From the NCBI GenBank assembly GCA_900769145.1, contig CAAGFN010000170.1:1-12052 (forward strand): a stretch of 12,052 nt of DNA, given 5' to 3'. Below are positions 1 to 6,473 of the stretch, in pieces. The notes beneath the pieces were generated by a model. It had not been told where the DNA came from. It ran no database searches and was given only the letters and a program-made list of their open reading frames with translations. This stretch comes from Rikenellaceae bacterium (GTDB lineage Bacteria; Bacteroidota; Bacteroidia; Bacteroidales; UBA932). Numbering within the stretch: position 1 is the first letter of the stretch; each line of letters opens with the position of its first letter. The position numbers and the translations under genes are program-made.

Positions 1-73
1 AAATAATAACATCTAAAAATTATTTTCCGTGTCTACTTTTCCCGTCTGCTGCAAACGCAAGAAATGTTTTATC

Positions 74-151
74 GGAAAACGCAGTAATTTCAGGATTTAC
101 TTTTTAGGAAAACGCAGTTAATTTATTGAGATTTTTGTAGGAAAACGCAGT
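74..151 (+). repeat. Three direct GGAAAACGCAGT repeats, 33-bp period
   Basis: The 12-mer GGAAAACGCAGT occurs without mismatch at 74-85, 107-118 and 140-151. Each start is exactly 33 bp after the previous one, and the 21 bp between copies are AT-rich and much less conserved. A degenerate relative (GCAAACGCAAG) lies at 51-61, out of phase. The last copy ends 18 bp before a Bacteroidota-type -7 box and 47 bp before the ATG of the ATPase gene. Thirty-three bp is close to three helical turns, so a protein binding the repeats would see them on roughly one face of the DNA. Every phase of the repeats contains stop codons, so they are not coding. A multi-site operator is the simplest reading, but that is inference. 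Confidence 0.85.
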
Positions 152-169
152 TTATGCCTTGAAAATGTA

Positions 170-177
170 TATCTTTG
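170..177 (+). promoter_or_regulatory. Putative -7 box upstream of the first ATPase
   Basis: TATCTTTG matches the Bacteroidota primary-sigma consensus TAnnTTTG. No good -33 element lies at the usual spacing; the third GGAAAACGCAGT copy and following TTTATG occupy that position. Transcription would start near 184, leaving a leader of about 15 nt with no Shine-Dalgarno site. The missing -33 element suggests activator dependence, perhaps through the repeats, but this is inference. Confidence 0.5.
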
Positions 178-198
178 CATTACTAAACAGGCAGTATT

Positions 199-1551
199 AT
201 GTTATTCAGGAAAATTGCGACACGGATTGAAGAATATCTCTCATCGGATTCAGACAGGATGCTCTTGATTGATGGAGCCAGGCAGATAGGTAAGTCATAC
301 ATCATCCGCCATGTGGGAGAAAAGATGTTCCCCAACTACATTGAAATCAATATGGAAGAGGATAAATTGGGGGACAGGGTTTTTGCAGAAGCCAAAACCA
401 CGAAGGACTTTTATATGGCTTTGAGTGTTGTGGCCGGTGACAGGATGAAGCAGCGGGAGAATACTCTTGTATTCATTGACGAGATACAGGCCTATGATCA
501 TCTTCTGACTCTTGTGAAATTCTTGATGAAAGAGAAGAAGTTCACTTATATTGCCAGCGGTTCCCTGCTGGGAGTGACTCTGAAGAATACTCAATCTGTT
601 CCAATGGGAAGTTTGGATATTCAGCATATGTATCCAATGGATTTTGAGGAATTCCTGTATGCCAATGGTGTAGGAGAATTTGCAGTTGGTTCCATGAGAG
701 AGAGTTTCAATAAGCAGGAGGCCTTGTCGGAAGCGATGCACAACAAGCTTATGGACCTCTTTAAGAAATATCTGTTGGTAGGTGGTCTGCCGAAGGCTGT
801 TGAGACATTCGTAGAAAGTCGTAATGTAGTGGAATTCCGCTCTATTCAGAAAGAGGCTCATGATTTATATGGCGTTGACGCCACCAAATATGAGGAGGAG
901 CATAACAGGAAATTGAAGATACGCCGCATCTTTGATATGATTCCATCAAACCTTGAGAATAAAAAGAAGAGAGTTGTCATCAAGGATATCGAAGACAAAA
1001 AATGGAAAAGAAGTAATGATTATTTGGATGAGTTTGATTATCTTATCTCTGCCGGCATAGCATTGGAGGTAAAAGCAATCAGTACACCGACATATCCCTT
1101 GGTGGAGAATAGTGGCAAGAACTTGTTAAAACTCTATCTGAATGATGTAGGAATTCTGTCCGGCATATTCTATCGAAACAATATCAAGGCTGTAATGTCT
1201 GATATAAAGAGTATCAACCTCGGCTCTGTCTATGAAACAGTCGTAGCCCAGGAGTTGAAGGCTCACGGATATGATTTATACTATTACGACAACAAGAAAA
1301 ACGGGGAGGTTGATTATTTGATTGATGATTCCGACAATCTGTCAAATATTCCAATCGAGGTAAAGTCCGGAAAGGATTATTCAGTGCATAGTGCATTGGA
1401 TAAGTTCTTGTTAAATGATGACTATAATATCAAGAGAGCCTACGTGTTGTCCAATGAGCGGAATGTGTATCTCGAGAACGGAATTATATATATGCCTGTC
1501 TACTATGTTATGTTTTTCCAGAACACATCCAATGTCGTGGAAGAATTTTAA
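199..1551 (+). CDS. AAA ATPase with DUF4143 nuclease-like C-terminus
   Basis: This 450-aa protein belongs to the AAA_14/DUF4143 group of P-loop ATPases, abundant in gut Bacteroidota and archaea; their cellular role is not established. The N-terminal half has Walker A GARQIGKS (residues 26-33), Walker B LVFIDE (90-95) and a sensor-1-like ASGS (119-122). The C-terminal part looks like a PD-(D/E)XK nuclease fold, with E346 in a YETVVAQEL helix, EVD at 370-372 and EVK at 387-389. An intact triad makes nuclease activity possible but unproven. There is no signal peptide or membrane segment, so it should be cytoplasmic. The start is the first ATG after the -7 box. It is followed by gene debris and a second, divergent member of the group at 2079. 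Base composition is AT-richer than the hrpB and clpB regions, consistent with transfer. The family call is firm; function is unknown. Confidence 0.9.
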   Translation: MLFRKIATRIEEYLSSDSDRMLLIDGARQIGKSYIIRHVGEKMFPNYIEINMEEDKLGDRVFAEAKTTKDFYMALSVVAGDRMKQRENTLVFIDEIQAYDHLLTLVKFLMKEKKFTYIASGSLLGVTLKNTQSVPMGSLDIQHMYPMDFEEFLYANGVGEFAVGSMRESFNKQEALSEAMHNKLMDLFKKYLLVGGLPKAVETFVESRNVVEFRSIQKEAHDLYGVDATKYEEEHNRKLKIRRIFDMIPSNLENKKKRVVIKDIEDKKWKRSNDYLDEFDYLISAGIALEVKAISTPTYPLVENSGKNLLKLYLNDVGILSGIFYRNNIKAVMSDIKSINLGSVYETVVAQELKAHGYDLYYYDNKKNGEVDYLIDDSDNLSNIPIEVKSGKDYSVHSALDKFLLNDDYNIKRAYVLSNERNVYLENGIIYMPVYYVMFFQNTSNVVEEF

Positions 1552-1566
1552 GGATAATAAAACAGT

Positions 1567-1686
1567 GTGATAAGCATCAAGGGAACCGGCGGAAGCTGGG
1601 CTCTACCAACTGCATTGGGACTGACTGCGCTGGGCAATTTCGTAAATCTGTATTCGCTGAAGAAGAACAAGAGAAAGGAGGAATGA
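1567..1686 (+). other. Small membrane-peptide frame, possible gene remnant
   Basis: An open frame starting at GTG 1567 encodes about 39 residues. It has one hydrophobic stretch (about residues 11-30, containing ALPTALGLTALGNFVNLY) and a basic tail, KKNKRKEE, consistent with one membrane helix and a cytoplasmic positive end. There is no ATG, and an in-frame TAA at 1558 closes it upstream. An AAAGGAGG-like tract near its 3' end would serve the next frame, whose ATG is 1 nt after its stop. I do not recognise the family. It may be the C-terminal remnant of a membrane protein, or a short real gene with a GTG start. Confidence 0.3.
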
Positions 1687-1687
1687 T

Positions 1688-1960
1688 ATGGGCTCTGAGT
1701 TTGATGAATCGGAAATGTATCCCTGTGACATCTGCGGAGAGTTCTGGCCGATGGGGGAGATGTCGGGCCTTGGCAGCATTGACCTTGCCTTCCTGCCTGT
1801 CAACCAGCCATATACGATGACAGTCAGTCAATGCGTCGAGGCTGCGGAACTCATTCATCCAAAGACTCTCATCCCTTACCATTACAGCGACACCGACCTC
1901 TCAAGCCTCTCGGAGATGCTCAAGGAAATGGATGTGAAGATATTTGAGGCATTACGATGA
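1688..1960 (+). pseudogene. MBL-fold metallo-hydrolase, C-terminal fragment
   Basis: The 90-aa frame matches the C-terminal lobe of UlaG-like MBL-fold hydrolases of Bacteroidota. The signature DLAFLPVNQPYTM is near residues 36-48, followed by a helix and then IPYHYSDTD, where the His is a conserved metal-site residue. Full-length relatives are roughly 200-260 aa; the HxHxDH half is absent here and I found no trace of it upstream. The segment ICGEFWPMGEM aligns without gaps to the usual IAGDTEDIPEM, so the metal-binding Asp of GDTE has become Glu and the next residues have diverged. AAAGGAGG upstream (about 1675-1682) would still allow translation. A decayed fragment is most likely; a repurposed short protein is the alternative. 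Confidence 0.65.
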
Positions 1961-1991
1961 GGATGAAACTGGAGGATGGACTATGATTTTC

Positions 1992-2024
1992 TCTTGATTG
2001 GTGTCGTTATTTATTGTAGATTTG
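1992..2024 (+). promoter_or_regulatory. Putative promoter of second ATPase, with palindrome
   Basis: The -7 box TAGATTTG (2017-2024) fits TAnnTTTG exactly, and TCTTG at 1992-1996 gives a -33-like element 20 bp upstream. The -7 box is exactly the loop of an inverted repeat, ATTTATTG (2009-2016) and CAATAAAT (2025-2032). A start near 2031 leaves a leader of about 48 nt. That leader contains a strong Shine-Dalgarno-like GAGGAGG (2054-2060), 18 nt before the ATG, and a nine-codon mini-frame (ATG 2045, TGA 2072-2074) ending 4 nt before the ATPase start. Confidence 0.5.
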
Positions 2025-2032
2025 CAATAAAT
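2009..2032. repeat. 8-bp inverted repeat enclosing a -7 box
   Basis: ATTTATTG at 2009-2016 and CAATAAAT at 2025-2032 are perfect reverse complements around an 8-nt loop. No T-run follows, so it is not a good intrinsic terminator. It could be a binding site for a dimeric repressor covering the promoter. Confidence 0.6.
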
Positions 2033-2078
2033 TCCGATTCGAGCATGCACTTCGAGGAGGTAAGAACAAATTGAGATA

Positions 2079-3344
2079 ATGAACGGATATATACAAAGAG
2101 AAGTTTATCTTCAGAAACTGATTGATAGCAGGGAGAACGGATTTGCAAAAGTGGTTACCGGCCCCAGGCGTTGCGGGAAGTCCTGGCTTCTTACCCGGTT
2201 GTATAAAGATTACCTTGTTGCTGACGGTGTCCCTGAGGAGGATATTATTATCGTTTCCCTGGATATGGACGATGAGAACAATCAGAGTGAGTTGGCGGAT
2301 AAAGAGAAGTTAAAGTCCTACCTTTACAGCAAGATTACCGACCCTGGGCGTATGTATTACGTAATACTGGATGAAATCCAGGAGGTAAAGGGCTTCGATA
2401 AACTGGTAAATGGACTGAGGGCAAAAGACAATGTAGATGTCTATGTCACTGGCAGCAACGCCAAGTTGCTCTCCAAAGATATCAGTACCATTTTCCGTGA
2501 TCGTGGTCAGGAAATCCGCTGCAACCCGTTCTCGTTCAAAGAATTCTGTACCGGGAGGACAGAACCTTTCAGCGAACTGTGGAAGGAGTACTACACTTTT
2601 GGCGGTATGCCTGGAATGCTCCGTATGAAAACCCCTCTCCAGAAGGCACACTACCTGCAGGATCTTTGGAAGAAAACCTATCTCACTGACATTCTGGAAC
2701 GCTACCATATTGAGAATGAACTGGCATTGGAGGCGATTGCTGATGGATTGTGCTCGTCCATTGGCTCTCTTACCAATCCGACCAAGATGGCAAAATCCCT
2801 GCATAGTATCCAGAATATCAAGATTGATGAAGCTACTGTTCTTAAGTATCTGGGATATATATGCGATTCTTTTCTCTTTGAGGGCTCCAGGAGATATGAC
2901 ATCAAAGGCAAGGAGTATTACAAGTCCTTCAAGAAGTATTACTGCGTTGATGTGGGGTTGAGAAACGCCAGACTGAATTTTCGTCAGCAGGAGATAACCC
3001 ACATAATGGAAAATGTCATTTACAATGAACTACGTTCCAGGGACTATATGGTTGATGTGGGTTTGGTTGAATCGCGTGAGATGAGGGAAGGAAAACAAAC
3101 ATATATTCAGTACGAGGTGGATTTCATCGTCACCAACGGCATTGAAAAATATTACATTCAGTCGGCATATGCGTTGCCCGATGAAATGAAAAAGAATCAG
3201 GAGTTGAATCCGCTCAGGAAGATTGGTGATTCTTTTCAAAAGATTGTTATACAGGGTGACGATATAGCGACCTACATCAATGATGAAGGAATCATTTTTA
3301 TGGGGCTGCATCAATTCCTGATAAACAGAGATATCTTGAAGTAA
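2079..3344 (+). CDS. AAA ATPase with DUF4143-like C-terminus, second type
   Basis: This 421-aa cytoplasmic ATPase belongs to the AAA_14/DUF4143 group but to a different subfamily from the gene at 199. It has Walker A GPRRCGKS (28-35), Walker B YVILDE (94-99) and sensor-1 TGSN (124-127), then SFKEF (about 153-157) and FGGMPG, both common in this group. The C-terminal domain keeps an ENVIYNEL helix and YEVDF (345-349). Where the first ATPase has E-V-K, this one reads YIQSAY (about 359-364), so the catalytic Lys of a PD-(D/E)XK site is missing and nuclease activity is doubtful. The ATG follows a leader with a strong GAGGAGG, and a candidate promoter lies at 1992-2024, so it is probably its own transcription unit. 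Function is unknown. Gene remnants flank it on both sides. Confidence 0.9.
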   Translation: MNGYIQREVYLQKLIDSRENGFAKVVTGPRRCGKSWLLTRLYKDYLVADGVPEEDIIIVSLDMDDENNQSELADKEKLKSYLYSKITDPGRMYYVILDEIQEVKGFDKLVNGLRAKDNVDVYVTGSNAKLLSKDISTIFRDRGQEIRCNPFSFKEFCTGRTEPFSELWKEYYTFGGMPGMLRMKTPLQKAHYLQDLWKKTYLTDILERYHIENELALEAIADGLCSSIGSLTNPTKMAKSLHSIQNIKIDEATVLKYLGYICDSFLFEGSRRYDIKGKEYYKSFKKYYCVDVGLRNARLNFRQQEITHIMENVIYNELRSRDYMVDVGLVESREMREGKQTYIQYEVDFIVTNGIEKYYIQSAYALPDEMKKNQELNPLRKIGDSFQKIVIQGDDIATYINDEGIIFMGLHQFLINRDILK

Positions 3345-3397
3345 CTGTAGGATAAGCTTTTGAGATAAGTAAACAGCTAATATCAGCGATTACGATA

Positions 3398-3649
3398 ATG
3401 ATGGAACTGGATACCACGAATATGTGTTCGCACCTCAGGAGGAAACTCTTCGAGGAGGATGGGGCATACCACAAGATATGGCTTGCCCTGCAGGAGGATG
3501 ATGAGTTGACAGCAGTGGTCCGCAGCAGGCAACTGCATATTTACCGTAACGGCAAGAAAGTCCTTGTCCTTGCGGGAAAAGCTGCACCGAAGGTTCAGAG
3601 GGAAGACTGGCCGGCAATTTCTGGAACTTTGCCGGATATATTGCAATGA
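3398..3649 (+). pseudogene. Probable truncated gene, N-terminal stub (83 aa)
   Basis: Starting at ATG 3398 (a second ATG follows at once), this frame encodes an 83-residue soluble stub. The core, about residues 36-65, contains VVRSRQLHIYRNGKK followed by a hydrophobic strand and AAPKVQRE, which looks like a beta-hairpin. It resembles N-terminal regions of longer Bacteroidota hypothetical proteins, possibly of the PGN_0703-like class, but I recall this only loosely. The last residues (from about DWPAISG) look unrelated, while frame 1 over the same bases encodes a convincing membrane helix. I read this as a broken gene with a frameshift or junction near 3600. A short intact protein cannot be excluded. 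Confidence 0.5.
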
Positions 3650-3702
3650 GTGTGATTGCCGGCATTACATTGGTGGCATTAGGATTTTGGCTCGTGAGAT
3701 GA
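3601..3702 (+). pseudogene. Out-of-frame membrane-helix tail
   Basis: Read in the frame beginning at 3601, this stretch encodes 33 residues: GRLAGNFWNFAGYIAM followed by a hydrophobic helix (SVIAGITLVALGFWL) and the end VR, then TGA at 3700-3702. It overlaps the 3' end of the preceding frame. An ATG within it (3646-3648) overlaps that frame's TGA as ATGA, which would allow an 18-residue coupled peptide. The wider frame upstream is closed by TAA at 3547 and reads as non-protein-like. It is most likely the displaced C-terminus of the broken gene, or a remnant of another membrane protein. Confidence 0.4.
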
Positions 3703-3731
3703 GTGTATAGGAAAGTTGCAAATGAAACATT

Positions 3732-3839
3732 ATGAGTAAATTCAATGATTTCTCAGCTTCTTCTCGGACGCAGTACAGAGATTGTCATAACTCTTCGCAA
3801 AAACGACGGTTGACTTTTGAAGATTACTACATAAGATAA
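3732..3839 (+). CDS. Possible 35-aa small protein
   Basis: ATG 3732 to TAA 3837-3839 encodes a polar peptide, starting MSKFNDFSASSRTQYRDC and ending KRRLTFEDYYIR. No clear Shine-Dalgarno site precedes it, which is not unusual in Bacteroidota. I do not recognise it. It lies in the 215-bp gap between the debris at 3398-3702 and the convergent end of hrpB, where I see nothing else. It could be a real short protein or the tail of a lost gene. Confidence 0.25.
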   Translation: MSKFNDFSASSRTQYRDCHNSSQKRRLTFEDYYIR

Positions 3840-3864
3840 ATTGTCCGGATTGCATATAGCCCGT

Positions 3865-6366
3865 CTACTTGTCCTTCCCGGGCATAATTGTTTTCTTCAC
3901 CCCTCTGACAGCCATAGCCTCCGCAGGCTCATCCGGCCAGGAATGTTTCGGATACCGGCGGCGGAGTTCTTTCCTGACTTCGAAATAGGCTCCGCTCCAG
4001 AAACTCCTCAGGTCCGAAGTCAGCTGGACGCTCTTGTAGCCGGGGGAGAGGAGGTCCATCAGTACGGGTATCCTGCCGTTGTCCACCTTCGGGGTGTCGA
4101 GCAGCCCGAAGCATTCCTGGAGACGCACACGGACCACAGGGACATCATTGCCGACACGGTATTCCACCTTTATCCGGTTGCCTGTCGGCACGGTTATATG
4201 AGACGGGGCAATGCGGTCCACGGCCTGCTGCTGTTCGTATGTCAGCAGACTCCAGATTACCCGGCACAGGTCAATGCGGCGGAGTTCCGCCACTGTGGAG
4301 GCCTTGCCGGCAAATGCAGGCAGCCATTCTTCAGCATTGCCCAGAAGGGCTTCACGGCTTACATCAGGAAGGTTCAATTCAGGATGCCAGGAGGCGGCCA
4401 GGGCTATTCTGCGCTGGAGATTGCCCACTTCCTCGGAGAAATCGAACATTGTCTGCCCTTCTTTCGGGGCCGCATCGCATACAGCCTTCAGGACCTCGTC
4501 GCTTATATCCCCGTCGGCCGGCCTGGCGATTAGGGTCAGGACGCCAATTTTCATTTCCTGTAGTGCGGAGACCCCGCCTGCCCTGCTGTCCCACACTATG
4601 TTGCGTCTTGAGACGGCAATCTCTGCGAGGTCAACAGGATCCACGGGGGCAGCAAGGAAAATTCTTCCAGAGACGGAGTCAATGATGGCCACGGACAGCC
4701 ATTCGTGTGCGGAGAGTTCATCAGCATTGTCCACGACGGCGTTGTCCCCGCAGGAAAGCTGGTAATGTCCGCATCCGTCCTTGGCCTTTGCAATCCTCTC
4801 CGGATAGGCTGCGGCGAGAAGCAGGCCGGCATTGTATGGAGATGGTATATCATTGTCCACCAATGACTTGGACATTGACCTGTATTGTGAGGCAATCTTT
4901 TCGATACGGGCCCATTCGCGGAGATTCCCGCCCCTCCCGCGAGCTTGGCGGAGGGCATTGACCCTGGTCCTGATATCGGCATCATTGGCCTGCGGCAGCG
5001 GGTCCCTTTCCTCCAGTATTGCCGCAATGTCGGTGGCCAGCGAACGCAGTTCCGGAGTGTCAGCCCGGAGCAGCATCTGGGCAATGCGGGGGTGGCAGGG
5101 CAGAGCCGACATTGACCTTCCGTGAGCGGTAATCCGTCCGTTCCTGTCAATGGCACCGAGGCTCTCCAGCAGCGAAACTGCCTGGAAGACATTGGCTTTC
5201 GGAGGTGGTGCCAACCATGGCAGACTCATTATGTCGCTCTCACCCCAGGCTGCAATGTCAAGGCAGAGCGGCGCCAGGTCGCAGTCCGAAATTTCCGGCA
5301 CCCTGCACGGCTGCATTCTCTGCAATGTACCCGTCGTCCATAGCCTGTAGCATATCCCAGGGGCAGTTCTGCCCGCTCTTCCGCTCCGCTGGTCAGCCAT
5401 GTCAATGCTTATGCGTACGGTTTCGAGATGACTCATCCCGTTGCGCCTGTCGAATACCATTTTCCTGCACAGCCCCGAATCCACGACCACCCTCACGCCT
5501 TCAATGGTCAGCGAGGTTTCCGCAATGGATGTGGCCAGCACGACTTTTCTTTCGCCTTCCCGGCTCGGAGCGATGGCGCGCCTCTGTTCATCTTTCGGAA
5601 GCATACCGTAAAGCGGAAATATGCGGGTGTCGCCCAGATTCCCCTCCAGAAGTTCCGCGCAACGCCTGATTCCCGCCTCTCCCGGCAGGAATGCCAATAT
5701 GTCGCCATCATTCTCCCTGTGCGCCGCAAGAACGCATCTGGCGACCTCTCCGGCCACATTTTTCGGGTCAATGTCTTTCTGTGTATAATGCAATTCCACA
5801 GGAAACATCCTGCCCTTGCCCTCGATTAGCGGAGCTCCCAGCCGTCCGCAGATTTCATCCGTGTCAATGGTGGCCGACATTATTACAATTCGCAAATCCG
5901 GCCTCAATATTTTCTGTGCCTCGAGTACCAATGCCAGGGCTTCGTCCGAGGCCAGGCTCCTCTCATGGAACTCGTCGAAAATCACCACCGAGATTCCTTC
6001 AAGTGCCGGGTCAGCAATCAGCATCCTGCTCAGGATGCCTTCAGTAAGTACCTCAATGCGGGTTTTGCCGGATGTCTTGTTCTCGAACCTTATCCTGTAT
6101 CCGACCTCCTCCCCGACCCGGCAGCCGGCCAGTTCGGCCATTCTCCCGGCAATCTGGACTGCGGCTATCCTCCTTGGTTCAAGCATCAATATCTTTCCGC
6201 CATCACTGATGCTCTCCAGTATCGTCAGGGGCAGCAATGTGGATTTACCCGCACCCGGAGGGGCGGTAACCACGAGGCGGGGATTGCCTGCGAGGCTGCT
6301 GTTCACCTCGTCTGCTATTCCGAAGGCAGGAAGACTGCGTGCTATGTCGTCAAGTCTGATATTCAT
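3865..6366 (-). CDS. hrpB: ATP-dependent helicase HrpB
   Basis: This 833-aa protein is a DEAH/RHA-type RNA helicase of the HrpB family, close to the usual family length of about 820-850. Motifs in order: motif I PPGAGKST (36-43), DEFH (131-134) in the HrpB form of the DEAH box, motif III SAT (164-166), a motif V region ATSIAETSLTIEGV (278-291), and motif VI QRSGRAGR (326-333). The winged-helix and ratchet-type regions follow, then the HrpB-specific C-terminal domain ending near SWPDEPAEAMAV. No residue needed for ATP hydrolysis is missing. Its cellular role is poorly defined, but the protein is widespread in bacteria. The ATG at 6366 is preceded directly by an in-frame TGA, which fixes the start. 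It lies downstream of the lipoprotein gene on the same strand, but a terminator separates them. I saw no clear promoter in the short gap, so it may depend partly on readthrough. Confidence 0.95.
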   Translation of the reverse strand: MNIRLDDIARSLPAFGIADEVNSSLAGNPRLVVTAPPGAGKSTLLPLTILESISDGGKILMLEPRRIAAVQIAGRMAELAGCRVGEEVGYRIRFENKTSGKTRIEVLTEGILSRMLIADPALEGISVVIFDEFHERSLASDEALALVLEAQKILRPDLRIVIMSATIDTDEICGRLGAPLIEGKGRMFPVELHYTQKDIDPKNVAGEVARCVLAAHRENDGDILAFLPGEAGIRRCAELLEGNLGDTRIFPLYGMLPKDEQRRAIAPSREGERKVVLATSIAETSLTIEGVRVVVDSGLCRKMVFDRRNGMSHLETVRISIDMADQRSGRAGRTAPGICYRLWTTGTLQRMQPCRVPEISDCDLAPLCLDIAAWGESDIMSLPWLAPPPKANVFQAVSLLESLGAIDRNGRITAHGRSMSALPCHPRIAQMLLRADTPELRSLATDIAAILEERDPLPQANDADIRTRVNALRQARGRGGNLREWARIEKIASQYRSMSKSLVDNDIPSPYNAGLLLAAAYPERIAKAKDGCGHYQLSCGDNAVVDNADELSAHEWLSVAIIDSVSGRIFLAAPVDPVDLAEIAVSRRNIVWDSRAGGVSALQEMKIGVLTLIARPADGDISDEVLKAVCDAAPKEGQTMFDFSEEVGNLQRRIALAASWHPELNLPDVSREALLGNAEEWLPAFAGKASTVAELRRIDLCRVIWSLLTYEQQQAVDRIAPSHITVPTGNRIKVEYRVGNDVPVVRVRLQECFGLLDTPKVDNGRIPVLMDLLSPGYKSVQLTSDLRSFWSGAYFEVRKELRRRYPKHSWPDEPAEAMAVRGVKKTIMPGKDK

Positions 6367-6401
6367 TCAATGATGTCCGGCAATTGTCATTGACAGTAAT
6401 G

Positions 6402-6440
6402 AAAAAGGTGACCAATCAGTCACTAGACTAGTTGGTCACC
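6402..6440 (-). terminator. Intrinsic terminator of the lipoprotein gene
   Basis: GGTGACCAA (6407-6415) and TTGGTCACC (6432-6440) form a perfect 9-bp stem with a 16-nt loop. On the minus strand it is followed at once by five T (complement of 6402-6406). It lies 33 bp past the lipoprotein stop codon and 36 bp before the hrpB start. The arm GTGAC (6408-6412) can also pair with GTCAC inside the loop (6419-6423), giving a competing smaller hairpin. Confidence 0.85.
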
Positions 6441-6473
6441 CATTATTTTCAACGTATCAAAACGTCATTTATA

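Noticed and set aside
74..151. CRISPR array
   Set aside because: Repeats are only 12 bp with 21-bp AT-rich spacers, there are three copies, and no cas gene is present. The period is constant but the layout does not fit a CRISPR array.
2050..2060. CTTCGAGGAGG shared with 3448-3458
   Set aside because: An 11-bp match, once in a leader and once within a coding frame, with no flanking similarity. It is probably chance around purine-rich GAG GAG codons or ribosome-site sequence.
3841..6393. Several plus- and minus-strand frames of 60-230 codons overlapping hrpB
   Set aside because: They are alternative-frame readings of GC-richer hrpB DNA. hrpB has a full set of helicase motifs across the whole stretch, and none of the others has recognisable motifs or starts.
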